Notes: generated by a model not told the origin, from the sequence alone. DNA of 64,000 bases from Bacteroides clarus YIT 12056 (GCF_900129655.1 NZ_FQWK01000002.1:186001-250000); one strand, 5' to 3'. Positions 37,301 through 45,647 are shown, counted from the first letter of the stretch. Numbers and translations: made by a program.

Positions 37301-37476
37301 CGGCTGCCGGAACCGAAAGTTTCCATGCAAGGAAACCGGAGTATCCACGCAGGGAAACAACAGTGCCCACGTAAAGAAACGTCAGTATCCACGTAAGGAA
37401 ACCGGAGTTCCACCGCTTGAAACTCCCGTTCTCAAAGGGGGAAACAACAGTACCGAAGGCAGGAAACCGGCACGGG
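37301..37476 (+). repeat. Tandem 22-bp repeat array, eight degenerate units
   Basis: Units of exactly 22 bases run 37301-37322, 37323-37344, 37345-37366, 37367-37388, 37389-37410, 37411-37432, 37433-37454 and 37455-37476. The common core is GGAAAC or GAAAC, followed three bases later by AGT; the best four units begin CCACG or CCATG. The last three units are shifted by one base in the core. The period is not a multiple of three, so coding is unlikely. There are no unique spacers, so it is not CRISPR. The array fills the 5' leader of the DUF3810 gene; the rest of the 349-base valS-DUF3810 gap holds only the two divergent promoters. Confidence 0.85.
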
Positions 37477-37494
37477 CTCAAGAAGAAGAATAGA

Positions 37495-38592
37495 ATGAAG
37501 CGTAGCATAACAATAGCAGGAGTGAGATTCAGAGGCGATTCATTGCTTTTGATATTTTTTTTGTTGCTCGTATTGTGCGTGCAGACAGTGCCCGGTTGGG
37601 GAAATGCCTACGCCATGTACGTATACCCGTCCATCGCCCGGACGCTTTCGTCCTTCTCCCGGCTTATCCCTTTCGCCATCGGCGACCTGTTCATTGCGCT
37701 AAGTATCGCCGGCGTACTTCTCTACCCTGCTTACGCGCGCTGCATCCGCAAACGGAAATGGAGCCGCATCCTGCTGAAAGATGTAAAGTATCTTCTATGG
37801 GTGTATGTATGGTTCTATCTGGCATGGGGGCTGAATTACTCGCAAAAGAACTTTTACGAGCGGACGCGCATTCCTTACACCGCCTATACTCCTGAAAACT
37901 TTCGGAGTTTTACAGACGGCTACATCAAGAATCTGAACAGCTCTTACACCGATATTACGTCGATTGACAAAGAACTGGTCTGCCGTGAAAGCGTACAAGC
38001 CTATAATCAAATCGGTGACTCCTTAGGTGTTCACCATCCTTTTCATCAATCGCCCCGCGTAAAAACAATGCTATTCACCCCCCTGATTTCCATGGTGGGA
38101 GTCACCGGCAGCATGGCGCCTTTCTTCTGCGAGTTCACCCTGAACGGCGATTTGCTTCCCTCTCAATATCCCGCCACTTACGCCCACGAGTTCGCCCACT
38201 TACTGGGCATCACCAGCGAGGCGGAAGCCAATTTCTACGCCTATCAGGTATGTACCCGCTCGCAGGCGAAAGACATCCGTTTCAGCGGCTATCTGTCCGT
38301 ACTGCCCCACGTCTTGGGCAATGCGCGCCGGCTTATGGACGAAGAAGAATATGCACAACTCTACCGGAGCATCCGTCCGGAAATCATCGGACTGGCCAAG
38401 AAGAACAGCGAATACTGGATGAGGAAGTACAACCCGTTGGTCGGTGATATCCAAGACCGGATATACGACTTATACCTGAAAGGAAACAAGATAGAAAGCG
38501 GGCGGAAAAACTACTCGGAAGTAATAGGCCTGCTGATTTCGTATGAAGAATGGAAAAATAAGGCCAACTGTGCCGCAGAAGTACAGAAATAA
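37495..38592 (+). CDS. DUF3810 family membrane protein with HExxH-type motif
   Basis: A 365-residue protein. I chose the ATG at 37495, preceded by an A/G-rich AGAAGAAGAA, over an in-frame TTG inside the repeat array. Two or three N-terminal transmembrane helices (about 18-36, 57-78 and 98-115) precede an extracytoplasmic domain. This domain carries His-Glu-Phe-Ala-His-Leu-Leu-Gly followed by Glu-Ala-Glu-Ala-Asn, the zinc-protease-like HExxH...E arrangement typical of DUF3810. Substrate unknown; a membrane-anchored metallopeptidase is plausible but unproven. Its leader contains the 22-bp repeat array. Confidence 0.85.
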   Translation: MKRSITIAGVRFRGDSLLLIFFLLLVLCVQTVPGWGNAYAMYVYPSIARTLSSFSRLIPFAIGDLFIALSIAGVLLYPAYARCIRKRKWSRILLKDVKYLLWVYVWFYLAWGLNYSQKNFYERTRIPYTAYTPENFRSFTDGYIKNLNSSYTDITSIDKELVCRESVQAYNQIGDSLGVHHPFHQSPRVKTMLFTPLISMVGVTGSMAPFFCEFTLNGDLLPSQYPATYAHEFAHLLGITSEAEANFYAYQVCTRSQAKDIRFSGYLSVLPHVLGNARRLMDEEEYAQLYRSIRPEIIGLAKKNSEYWMRKYNPLVGDIQDRIYDLYLKGNKIESGRKNYSEVIGLLISYEEWKNKANCAAEVQK

Positions 38593-38601
38593 GACAAATG
38601 C

Positions 38602-38618
38602 TGCACTTTCGTAGTGCA
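38602..38618 (+). other. Small hairpin between DUF3810 and mazG
   Basis: TGCACT and AGTGCA form a six-base stem with a five-base loop. There is no T-run, so it is a weak terminator at best. It overlaps the expected -33 region of the mazG promoter. Confidence 0.35.
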
Positions 38619-38625
38619 ATATTCG

Positions 38626-38633
38626 TATCTTTG
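38626..38633 (+). promoter_or_regulatory. -7 promoter element for mazG
   Basis: TATCTTTG followed by CGTC, a full TAnnTTTG match, 28 bases before the mazG ATG. Confidence 0.65.
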
Positions 38634-38661
38634 CGTCAATCTTTAATCAAAAAAGCGACTC

Positions 38662-39456
38662 ATGCAACATACAAGAAAAGAACAGATGGAAGCCTTCGGC
38701 CGCTTCCTCGACATTCTCGACGAACTGCGGGTAAAATGTCCCTGGGACAAGAAACAGACCAACGAAAGTCTGCGTCCCAACACCATTGAAGAGACGTATG
38801 AACTCTGTGACGCCCTGATGCGCGACGACAAGCAGGACATCTGCAAAGAGCTGGGAGACGTATTGCTCCACGTAGCCTTTTATGCCAAAATCGGTTCGGA
38901 AACCGGCGACTTTGACATGAAAGATGTCTGCGACCGCCTTTGCGAGAAGCTTATCTTCCGCCATCCCCACGTATTCGGCGACGTGAAAGCGGAAACCGCC
39001 GGACAAGTATCCGAAAACTGGGAACAGCTGAAACTTCGGGAAAAGGGTGGCAACAAGACCGTGTTAAGCGGCGTACCTTCAGCCCTTCCCTCGCTTATCA
39101 AGGCCTACCGCATTCAGGATAAAGCCCGCAACGTAGGTTTCGACTGGGAAGAACGCGAGCAGGTATGGGATAAAGTGAAAGAAGAAATACAGGAGTTCCA
39201 AGCCGAAGTGGCCCATATGGACAAGCAGAAAGCGGAAGAGGAGTTCGGGGACGTGATGTTCAGCCTCATCAACGCCGCACGCCTATATAAGATAAATCCG
39301 GACAACGCGCTGGAACATACCAACCAGAAGTTTATCCGCCGCTTCAACTATGTAGAGGCGCACAGCATCAAAGAGGGCAAAAACCTGCACGACATGACGC
39401 TGGAAGAAATGGACAAACTATGGGAAGAAGCCAAAGCGTTGGAAAATAAAAAATAG
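38662..39456 (+). CDS. mazG: Nucleoside triphosphate pyrophosphohydrolase MazG
   Basis: A 264-residue house-cleaning enzyme that hydrolyses NTPs to NMP and pyrophosphate. It has two tandem MazG folds. The first has Cys-Pro-Trp-Asp then Glu-Glu-Thr-Tyr-Glu and Glu-Leu-Gly-Asp-Val. The second has Lys-Glu-Glu-Ile-Gln-Glu-Phe and Glu-Glu-Phe-Gly-Asp-Val-Met-Phe. Both metal-binding ExxE...ExxD sets are intact. It stands alone with its own promoter and a double terminator shared with the convergent Spy-like gene. Length and motifs are normal for the family. Confidence 0.95.
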   Translation: MQHTRKEQMEAFGRFLDILDELRVKCPWDKKQTNESLRPNTIEETYELCDALMRDDKQDICKELGDVLLHVAFYAKIGSETGDFDMKDVCDRLCEKLIFRHPHVFGDVKAETAGQVSENWEQLKLREKGGNKTVLSGVPSALPSLIKAYRIQDKARNVGFDWEEREQVWDKVKEEIQEFQAEVAHMDKQKAEEEFGDVMFSLINAARLYKINPDNALEHTNQKFIRRFNYVEAHSIKEGKNLHDMTLEEMDKLWEEAKALENKK

Positions 39457-39536
39457 ACTGTCTGTACGGCTCAAACAGATAGTCTGTCAGACCTCGACAC
39501 ACCGTCCGTTTCACGCAAACAGACGGTGTGTTTTTA
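39455..39536. terminator. Double hairpin between mazG and the Spy-like gene
   Basis: First hairpin: arms AGACTGTCTGT (39455-39465) and ACAGATAGTCT (39475-39485), one mismatch. Second: 15-bp arms (39497-39511 and 39517-39531) with one mismatch, followed by TTTTTATTTC. The second reaches the stop of the minus-strand gene. It probably works in both directions. Confidence 0.8.
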
Positions 39537-40013
39537 TTTCTTGCCCGGTTGGGATTTCGGAGCTTTACCCTTGTCGCCGTTATGACGCATGCCTTTCAGC
39601 AATTCCCGGTGAAAGCGCATTTCGGCTTTCTGCACCAGATAGAGTTTCTTGGCAGACAATATCTTCTTGAACTTCTCAAAATACGTTTTATCCAAACGGT
39701 CGGAAGCGATACGCGCGTCGTACACGCCTTCCATTATCGCGTCATACTGGGCTTCGGTAGTCTTTTCGTCTTTTCCCTGACGAATCAGCTTCCATGCCTT
39801 ATCGTTCTGCTCTTTCTTTTTATCCTGCAACTCAAAGTACAGAGGGAAAAACTTAACGGCCTCTTCCTTGGTCAATCCGGCTTTTTCCGTAATATAGGCT
39901 TTCTGCTTGGCACGAAACTCAGCAGGCGACAAACGCTGGTTACATCCGTCCGCTGCCCGCAATACGGGTACCAAACCGCACATCATAACTAATAAAACAA
40001 TCAGCTTTTTCAT
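39534..40013 (-). CDS. Exported Spy/CpxP-like helical protein
   Basis: A 159-residue protein with a signal peptide (cleavage near Leu-Arg-Ala-Ala). The mature part is helical and highly charged, with Leu-Thr-Lys-Glu-Glu-Ala at residues 47-52 and a Lys-rich tail. It resembles the Spy/CpxP-type periplasmic helical proteins found next to ECF sigma/anti-sigma pairs in Bacteroidota, but the LTxxQ motif is not exact. It is the third gene of the ECF operon. It may act as a periplasmic chaperone or as a sensor; I infer this from context. Confidence 0.6.
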   Translation of the reverse strand: MKKLIVLLVMMCGLVPVLRAADGCNQRLSPAEFRAKQKAYITEKAGLTKEEAVKFFPLYFELQDKKKEQNDKAWKLIRQGKDEKTTEAQYDAIMEGVYDARIASDRLDKTYFEKFKKILSAKKLYLVQKAEMRFHRELLKGMRHNGDKGKAPKSQPGKK

Positions 40014-40045
40014 TCTTTCTTCAATCGGTTAAAGTTATCTATCGC

Positions 40046-40453
40046 TCACTCTGCGTCGGAATCAGCCAGATAGACGTATAATGAGTAGTCGTCAAGCATG
40101 GAGTTATCCACCGCCATGTTGATATATTCCATTTCGGTTTCCGTTTCGTCGGCAGCCATGCGGTCTGCCGCAGCCGGAGTATGGTCAGAGGAAGCCACGC
40201 GGATAATCAATGCCGCGCCTACAAACATAGCCGCCATATATACCCACGGCTTTACTCTCTCCCACATCGTAGATTCTTTCTTCTCAAAAGCAAGGCGCTC
40301 TTTTTCGGGAAGCCGGTTCATAATCTCCGAAGTAAGGTTCTCAAAATATCCCTCGGGCACATGGAAAGCATTCCCCGTCCCTGCCTTTTTGAGTATGTTG
40401 TCTTCTTCTTTCATAAGCTCTTCTCCTCTCTGTTTGGTTAGACTTTTATTCAT
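40046..40453 (-). CDS. Probable membrane anti-sigma factor
   Basis: A 135-residue protein with a cytoplasmic part (1-70), one transmembrane helix (about 71-86) and an acidic extracytoplasmic tail ending in Asp-Ser-Asp-Ala-Glu. The cytoplasmic part contains Phe-His-Val-Pro-Glu-Gly-Tyr-Phe-Glu-Asn-Leu, a segment often seen in small Bacteroidota anti-sigma proteins. It starts nine bases after the ECF sigma stop and is therefore co-transcribed. No zinc-binding HxxxCxxC motif is present, so it is not a ZAS-type anti-sigma. The role is inferred from position and topology. Confidence 0.65.
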   Translation of the reverse strand: MNKSLTKQRGEELMKEEDNILKKAGTGNAFHVPEGYFENLTSEIMNRLPEKERLAFEKKESTMWERVKPWVYMAAMFVGAALIIRVASSDHTPAAADRMAADETETEMEYINMAVDNSMLDDYSLYVYLADSDAE

Positions 40454-40462
40454 GTCAAAGGT

Positions 40463-41017
40463 TTAATCTTCTTCTCCCAATATCTTCTCTATTTTTTTCA
40501 CGGCATGATGGTAGGACGCTTTCAAAGCTCCTACGGAAGTACCGAAGATATCGGACATTTGCTCGTATTTCATTTCCTGGTAGTACTTCAGGTTGAACAC
40601 CATACGTTGTTTTTCGGGCAATGTGAGCAGCGCTTTCTGCAAAGCCATCTGAGCCTTGTCTCCCGAGAAGTAAGGATCGCTCTCCAGCTTTTGAAGGGTG
40701 GCGGCTTCGGGAGCGTCCAATGACACGGTACCCGCCGCCCGCTGTTTGTTCAGGAAAGTAAGGCACTCGTTCAGGGCGATACGATAGAGCCAGGTGGAGA
40801 GTTTGGCCTCCGCCCGGAAATAGTCGATATTGATCCATGCCTTGATAAAGGTATTCTGAAGCAAGTCGTTGGCATCTTCATGCGAAAGTACCATGCGCCG
40901 GATTTGCCAGTATAACTGCTCACTGTATTGTGCGACAATCATCTCGAATCCCCGCTTCTGTGTACTCTCCTCTTGAAGAAGCGCCAGCACTTCGCGTTCA
41001 TTATAAGAAGGGTTCAT
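40463..41017 (-). CDS. ECF sigma factor, RpoE type
   Basis: A 184-residue sigma-70 factor. Region 2 includes His-Glu-Asp-Ala-Asn-Asp-Leu-Leu-Gln-Asn-Thr-Phe (residues 43-54). Region 4 includes Leu-Pro-Glu-Lys-Gln-Arg-Met-Val-Phe-Asn-Leu-Lys-Tyr and the helix-turn-helix Glu-Gln-Met-Ser-Asp-Ile-Phe-Gly-Thr-Ser-Val-Gly-Ala-Leu-Lys-Ala-Ser. It is followed by the anti-sigma and Spy-like genes, an arrangement typical of envelope-stress control. A housekeeping -7 element precedes it; no GGAAC-type site was seen, so autoregulation is not evident. Its regulon is unknown. Confidence 0.95.
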   Translation of the reverse strand: MNPSYNEREVLALLQEESTQKRGFEMIVAQYSEQLYWQIRRMVLSHEDANDLLQNTFIKAWINIDYFRAEAKLSTWLYRIALNECLTFLNKQRAAGTVSLDAPEAATLQKLESDPYFSGDKAQMALQKALLTLPEKQRMVFNLKYYQEMKYEQMSDIFGTSVGALKASYHHAVKKIEKILGEED

Positions 41018-41049
41018 ATATTCTATTCACATTTATGGCTTTTGGATAG

Positions 41050-41057
41050 CAAAGATA
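41050..41057 (-). promoter_or_regulatory. -7 promoter element for the RpoE-like operon
   Basis: Minus-strand TATCTTTG followed by CTATCC, a full match, 33 bases before the sigma ATG. Confidence 0.65.
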
Positions 41058-41129
41058 AGAAATTAAAACGAAAAGCAGCCCGAAACGAACAAAAAGCCCG
41101 GTAAAGGCAGAGTTGTATTGGCATTTCGC

Positions 41130-41720
41130 TTATTTCACCTCTGTTGTTTGGCGACAGATACATCCCGCCAGATGGTCGTTCACAAAGCCTGACGCCTGTA
41201 AGTGCGCGTAGCAAATGGTTGTCCCGAAGAACTTGAATCCCCGCTTTTTCATATCCTTGCTCATGGCATCGGACTGAGGCGATGATACCGGAATGTCGCT
41301 CAATGAGTGAACGGTATTGATGATAGGTTTTCCGTCGGGAAAGAATGACAGGGTATAATTATAAAAACTGCCGAACTCCTTTTGGACGGCAAGGAACAGT
41401 TTTGCGTTTGTGATGGTCGATTTGATTTTCAAACGGTTCCGCACAATACCCTCAAACCGCATCAGCCGCTCAACGTCCTCATCGGTCATTTGCGCCACTT
41501 GTCCGGCATCGAAGTCACAAAAGGCTTTACGGTATCCTTCGCGCTTTTTAAGGATGGTTATCCAGCTCAGCCCGGCTTGAGAGCTTTCCAATACAAGAAA
41601 CTCAAACAGCGTCTTGTCATCGGTCACTAACTTCCCCCACTCTTGGTCGTGGTATCTCACATACAACTCGTCCGTTCCGCACCAGCCGCAACGTCCGTTT
41701 ACTATATCTTGCATACTCAT
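41130..41720 (-). CDS. tag: DNA-3-methyladenine glycosylase I
   Basis: A 196-residue base-excision enzyme that removes 3-methyladenine from DNA. It shows the family features: N-terminal Arg-Cys-Gly-Trp-Cys and Tyr-His-Asp-x-Glu-Trp-Gly, then Leu-Glu-Ser-Ser-Gln-Ala-Gly-Leu-Ser-Trp and Arg-Gly-Phe-Lys-Phe-Phe-Gly-Thr-Thr. The zinc ligands (two N-terminal Cys, then His and Cys in the C-terminal His-Leu-Ala-Gly-Cys) are present. Starts at 41720 or at Met3 (41714) are equally likely. It stands alone, with a slightly degenerate promoter upstream. Confidence 0.95.
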   Translation of the reverse strand: MSMQDIVNGRCGWCGTDELYVRYHDQEWGKLVTDDKTLFEFLVLESSQAGLSWITILKKREGYRKAFCDFDAGQVAQMTDEDVERLMRFEGIVRNRLKIKSTITNAKLFLAVQKEFGSFYNYTLSFFPDGKPIINTVHSLSDIPVSSPQSDAMSKDMKKRGFKFFGTTICYAHLQASGFVNDHLAGCICRQTTEVK

Positions 41721-41737
41721 TATATTTAATACACCGG

Positions 41738-41745
41738 TAAAGATA
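41738..41745 (-). promoter_or_regulatory. Possible -7 element for tag
   Basis: Minus-strand TATCTTTA followed by CCGG, one mismatch to TAnnTTTG, about 18 bases before the tag ATG. Confidence 0.45.
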
Positions 41746-41758
41746 GTAAAAGTTTAAT

Positions 41759-42673
41759 TCACACCGATATACAAAGCGTTTCTTTGGCAAGCTGCGTATT
41801 GGGAAAGACCGCCCGGGCTTCGTCCAGCAATACCTGCTCATCGTCGTAACGGGCGGAGAAGTGACCTATCAGCAACTTCTTCACTTCCGCATCGCGAGCT
41901 ATCCTTGCGGCCTGCGAAGCGGTGGTATGGAAGGTTTCCTTGGCACGCGGGGCGGCATCTTCGGCAAAAGTGGCTTCATGGAAAAGCAAATCCACTCCTT
42001 TTATCTGCTCCGTTACAGAGGGAAGATAAATCGTATCCGAACAATAGGCATAGCGGCGCGGAGCAGCCGAAGGACGGGTGAGGCGGGCATTGGGTATCAC
42101 CTCTCCTTCCGGCGTAACGTAGTCCGCACCGTTCTTGATACGGTTCAGCTCGTACACCGGCACCTGATAGAAATCTATCATATCGCGCAGGATATGGTTG
42201 GGACCCGGCTTTTCGGCAAACAGGAAACCGCAGCAAGGCATACGATGCCGCAAAGGAATGGTAGTCACCGTCAATGAACGGTCTTCATAAACGACCGCAG
42301 CCTCTTTCGTTCCGAACTCATGGAAGAGCACTTTATAAGTCATCTGACGATTGAAAAAATCAAGCATGGGTATCATCAGGTCTTCCAAGCCTTTTGGAGA
42401 ATGAATGTGTAATTCGGCCGTACGTCCCAAAAGATTGAGGGTAGAAATCAGCCCCAATAATCCAAAACAATGGTCTCCATGCAGATGAGATATAAATATG
42501 TGATTCAGTCGCGAAAATTTCAAACGCGATTTACGGAACTGCAACTGTGCACCTTCCCCGCAATCAATCATAAACAACTTATCGCGCACATTCACTATTT
42601 GCGAAGTAGGAAAATGACGTGTTGTGGGCAGTGCGGAACCACAGCCGAGTACATGCAATTCAAACTTTTCCAT
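41759..42673 (-). CDS. rnz: Ribonuclease Z
   Basis: A 304-residue metallo-beta-lactamase-fold endonuclease that trims the 3' end of tRNA precursors. The zinc-binding motif His-Leu-His-Gly-Asp-His is at about residues 62-67. The further metal ligands His (Arg-His-Arg-Met), Asp (Tyr-Cys-Ser-Asp-Thr) and His (Gly-His-Phe-Ser-Ala-Arg-Tyr) are in place. It is 32 bases downstream of the duplicated lipoprotein gene, so it is likely co-transcribed with it. The C-terminus is normal and ends before tag. Confidence 0.96.
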   Translation of the reverse strand: MEKFELHVLGCGSALPTTRHFPTSQIVNVRDKLFMIDCGEGAQLQFRKSRLKFSRLNHIFISHLHGDHCFGLLGLISTLNLLGRTAELHIHSPKGLEDLMIPMLDFFNRQMTYKVLFHEFGTKEAAVVYEDRSLTVTTIPLRHRMPCCGFLFAEKPGPNHILRDMIDFYQVPVYELNRIKNGADYVTPEGEVIPNARLTRPSAAPRRYAYCSDTIYLPSVTEQIKGVDLLFHEATFAEDAAPRAKETFHTTASQAARIARDAEVKKLLIGHFSARYDDEQVLLDEARAVFPNTQLAKETLCISV

Positions 42674-42705
42674 GATAAACGGTTCAGAACAATCTTTATC
42701 TCTTT

Positions 42706-43497
42706 TTACAGAAGCGCTTTTAATTCGGCAACCGTGAAAATATACTCCGCACTCTCTCCCGAAGTACCACCTACATACCGGTAAGAAAGCCCTTTATTAT
42801 CCTTTACGCAAGCTTCCAGAAACAACCTTAAAGAAGATTCGGAAACATTCAAAGAGCCTTTGATGGCCTGCTTCATTTGCGCTTCATTATTTCTCATTGT
42901 AGCCATATCGACCTTTGCCTCGTCTATGGTATAATTATAGACTACTTTATCCGGCTCTATCGTCAGCTTATCGAGCGTAGTAGCCTCATCTACATCCATC
43001 GGACAGGAGACATTGGTTACATTCACCAGTTCTTCCAACTTATGCTTGTCGCTTTCTTCCTCTGTCAGGTTCTGATTCAGGATGTTATTCAAATCCTCGG
43101 TTTCCAAATAGCATTCCACCTCTTTTCCTGTGGTTTTTCCCTTATATATAAATTTAATTCCGGATTTTGTATCAACAACCATTTCCAGCATTGTCTTTAT
43201 CTCGCCTTTCGGATTCTTGAACATGGCCGTTACCGCAGATTTCATTGCGTCCGGATTCTTCTCCAATGCGTTCAAATCCAGATAATCCTCATTCATCAGC
43301 ATGTTATATATCACATCCGTACCATCAAAAGTGATGCCGGATATCTCACCGACAGTTCCCATATCCATGGGACATTGCTTGTCGGCCAATTCTATTGCCA
43401 GTTTGAGTTTGGACTTTTGGCTGCATCCTGTCAATAACACGAGAGACAAACAAGCCAGTAACATAATGCTTCCTGAGGTTTTGAGAATGTTTTGCAT
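42706..43497 (-). CDS. Lipoprotein with an internal duplication
   Basis: A 263-residue lipoprotein (lipobox Leu-Leu-Thr-Gly-Cys, Cys25). The mature part consists of two similar halves, about residues 35-136 and 158-261. Each starts with Cys-Pro-Met-Asp (Cys42 and Cys165) and runs through a Val-Ile/Val-Tyr-Asn strand. Each then has a helical Met-Lys-x-Ala segment and a Lys-x-Gly-x-x-x-x-Tyr strand, and ends near a Thr-x-x-x-Leu. I recognise no named family. The paired cysteines may form a disulfide or bind a ligand. It has its own promoter and precedes rnz. Function unknown. Confidence 0.75.
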   Translation of the reverse strand: MQNILKTSGSIMLLACLSLVLLTGCSQKSKLKLAIELADKQCPMDMGTVGEISGITFDGTDVIYNMLMNEDYLDLNALEKNPDAMKSAVTAMFKNPKGEIKTMLEMVVDTKSGIKFIYKGKTTGKEVECYLETEDLNNILNQNLTEEESDKHKLEELVNVTNVSCPMDVDEATTLDKLTIEPDKVVYNYTIDEAKVDMATMRNNEAQMKQAIKGSLNVSESSLRLFLEACVKDNKGLSYRYVGGTSGESAEYIFTVAELKALL

Positions 43498-43572
43498 AGT
43501 GAACTAAAATAAAGTTATGTATATTGTTTGGAATATGGCAGCTATGAAACCTCGTTTCAAACTACTATTTTG

Positions 43573-43580
43573 CAAAGATA
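43573..43580 (-). promoter_or_regulatory. -7 promoter element for the duplicated lipoprotein gene
   Basis: Minus-strand TATCTTTG followed by CAAAAT, a full match, 75 bases before the start. Confidence 0.6.
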
Positions 43581-43639
43581 ATCATAAAATAAAGAAACAG
43601 CCTTTATTCTTGCAAATTCTACCGAAATAGAAAACAAGA

Positions 43640-43669
43640 AAGGGCACCTGTGGTTACACAAGTGCCCTT
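43640..43669 (-). terminator. Terminator after rpsA
   Basis: AAGGGCAC and GTGCCCTT form an eight-base stem, extended by TGTG/CACA pairing. On the minus strand a T-rich tract follows. It lies about 25 bases past the rpsA stop. Confidence 0.75.
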
Positions 43670-43692
43670 ACCTTATCTATATGTGGAAGTGA

Positions 43693-45486
43693 TTACTTCT
43701 TTCCGGCTTCCATTTGCTCTTTCAAAGCAGCCAGAGCGTCGATGTCGCCCAAAGTTGTAGAAGCAGCCTGGTTTTGGATTGAAGCGGGAGCTTCTTCTCT
43801 CTTACCGGTAGACTTCTTAGCGGCTTTCTTTTCAGCTCTTTCTTCCGCCTTAGCTACATCTTCAAAGATACGGCTGTGAGACAGGATGATGCGCTTAGCG
43901 TCCTTGTTGAACTCGATAACCTTGAATTCGAGTTTCTCGTCCAACTGAGCTTGTGAACCGTCTTCCTTAACGAGGTGTTTCGGAGTAGCGAAACCTTCTA
44001 CACCATAAGGCAGTGCAACTACCGCACCCTTATCCAGCATTTCGATGATAGTACCTTCGTGTACCGAACCTACTGTGAATACAGTTTCGAATACATCCCA
44101 AGGATTCTCTTCGAGTTGCTTGTGACCCAAGCTCAAACGACGGTTTTCCTTGTCGATTTCCAGAACCTGTACGTCGATGTCCGCACCTATCTGAGTGAAT
44201 TCGGAAGGATGCTTAACCTTCTTAGTCCAAGACAGGTCAGAGATGTGGATCAAGCCGTCAACACCTTCTTCGATTTCTACGAATACACCGAAGTTAGTGA
44301 AGTTACGAACTTTAGCCGTGTGCTTGGAACCGATAGGATATTTCTCTTCGATAGTTTCCCAAGGATCAGCTTTCAGTTGCTTGATGCCCAAAGACATCTT
44401 ACGTTCTTCGCGGTCCAAAGTCAGAACTACAGCTTCCACTTCGTCACCTACCTTCATGAAGTCCTGTGCAGAACGCAAGTGCTGTGACCAAGACATTTCA
44501 GATACGTGAATCAAACCTTCAACACCCGGAGCGATTTCGATGAATGCACCGTAGTCAGCCATAACGACTACTTTACCCTTCACGTGGTCGCCTACCTTCA
44601 AGTTAGGATCAAGAGCGTCCCAAGGATGCGGAGTAAGTTGTTTCAAGCCGAGAGCGATACGCTTCTTCTCATCGTCGAAGTCGAGGATAACAACGTTGAG
44701 TTTCTGGTCGAGCTCAACCACTTCTTTCGGATCGCTAACGCGGCCCCAAGAGAGGTCTGTAATGTGAATCAAACCGTCTACGCCGCCCAGGTCGATAAAT
44801 ACACCGTAGGAAGTGATATTCTTAACGGTACCTTCGAGAACTTGTCCTTTTTCGAGTTTACCGATGATTTCTTTCTTCTGTTGTTCCAGTTCGGCTTCGA
44901 TAAGAGCCTTGTGAGATACAACGACATTCTTGAATTCCTGATTGATTTTAACAACCTTGAATTCCATTGTTTTGCCAACGAATACATCGTAGTCGCGGAT
45001 AGGCTTAACGTCGATTTGAGAACCCGGCAAGAATGCTTCGATACCGAATACGTCAACGATCATACCACCCTTAGTGCGGCACTTGATGTAACCCTTGATA
45101 ATTTCTTCATTTTCCAAAGCAGCGTTAACGCGATCCCAAGAACGGGTAGCACGAGCTTTGCGGTGAGACAGAACCAACTGTCCTTTTTTGTCTTCCTGGT
45201 TTTCGATGTATACTTCTACCGTATCACCTACTTTCAGGTCGGGATTGTAGCGGAATTCATTCAAAGGAATGATACCGTCTGATTTGTAACCGATGTTCAC
45301 AACTACTTCACGCTTGTTCATTGCGATTACGGTTCCGTCAACTACCTCGCGGTCGTTAACCTTGTTCAGCGTGTTGTCATACGCTTTCTCCAAGTCTTCG
45401 TGACTTGCGTTTGTTACGGTTTCACCGTTTTCGTAAGCATCCCAGTTGAAGTCTTCAATGGGAGCAACATTTTTTAAATTTTCCAT
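43693..45486 (-). CDS. rpsA: 30S ribosomal protein S1
   Basis: A 597-residue RNA-binding ribosomal protein with about six S1/OB-fold repeats. The repeat hallmark Gly-Val-Phe-Val/Ile-Asp/Glu-Leu/Ile...Gly-Leu-Ile-His is seen repeatedly (for example Gly-Gly-Val-Asp-Gly-Leu-Ile-His-Ile-Thr-Asp-Leu-Ser-Trp). The C-terminus is a charged Lys/Ala/Glu-rich tail. S1 brings mRNA to the 30S subunit, which matters in Bacteroidota because Shine-Dalgarno pairing is little used. A strong promoter lies upstream and a terminator follows. Confidence 0.98.
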   Translation of the reverse strand: MENLKNVAPIEDFNWDAYENGETVTNASHEDLEKAYDNTLNKVNDREVVDGTVIAMNKREVVVNIGYKSDGIIPLNEFRYNPDLKVGDTVEVYIENQEDKKGQLVLSHRKARATRSWDRVNAALENEEIIKGYIKCRTKGGMIVDVFGIEAFLPGSQIDVKPIRDYDVFVGKTMEFKVVKINQEFKNVVVSHKALIEAELEQQKKEIIGKLEKGQVLEGTVKNITSYGVFIDLGGVDGLIHITDLSWGRVSDPKEVVELDQKLNVVILDFDDEKKRIALGLKQLTPHPWDALDPNLKVGDHVKGKVVVMADYGAFIEIAPGVEGLIHVSEMSWSQHLRSAQDFMKVGDEVEAVVLTLDREERKMSLGIKQLKADPWETIEEKYPIGSKHTAKVRNFTNFGVFVEIEEGVDGLIHISDLSWTKKVKHPSEFTQIGADIDVQVLEIDKENRRLSLGHKQLEENPWDVFETVFTVGSVHEGTIIEMLDKGAVVALPYGVEGFATPKHLVKEDGSQAQLDEKLEFKVIEFNKDAKRIILSHSRIFEDVAKAEERAEKKAAKKSTGKREEAPASIQNQAASTTLGDIDALAALKEQMEAGKK

Positions 45487-45552
45487 TAATAAATAAATTG
45501 TTTAACTCGTTAATTAAGTGAGACTTTATGTTGACTCATATTAAATCGGGCG

Positions 45553-45560
45553 CAAAGATA
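45553..45560 (-). promoter_or_regulatory. -7 promoter element for rpsA
   Basis: Minus-strand TATCTTTG followed by CGCCC, a full match, 66 bases before the rpsA start. Confidence 0.65.
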
Positions 45561-45647
45561 GGAGTATTTTCTTGAATGACAAAAAGTTCTTTCTGAAAAT
45601 ATCCGGTCTTTACGCCCGATTTCTAAAGATTTATACCTTAATATATA

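Noticed and set aside
37301..37476. Possible CRISPR array
   Set aside because: Units are directly adjacent with no unique spacers and the repeat is 22 bases and degenerate. No cas genes are present.
37257..37508. Minus-strand frame across the 22-bp repeats with a repetitive protein sequence
   Set aside because: It is a translation of the tandem DNA repeat, whose period is not a multiple of three. It has no start context and overlaps the leader of the DUF3810 gene.
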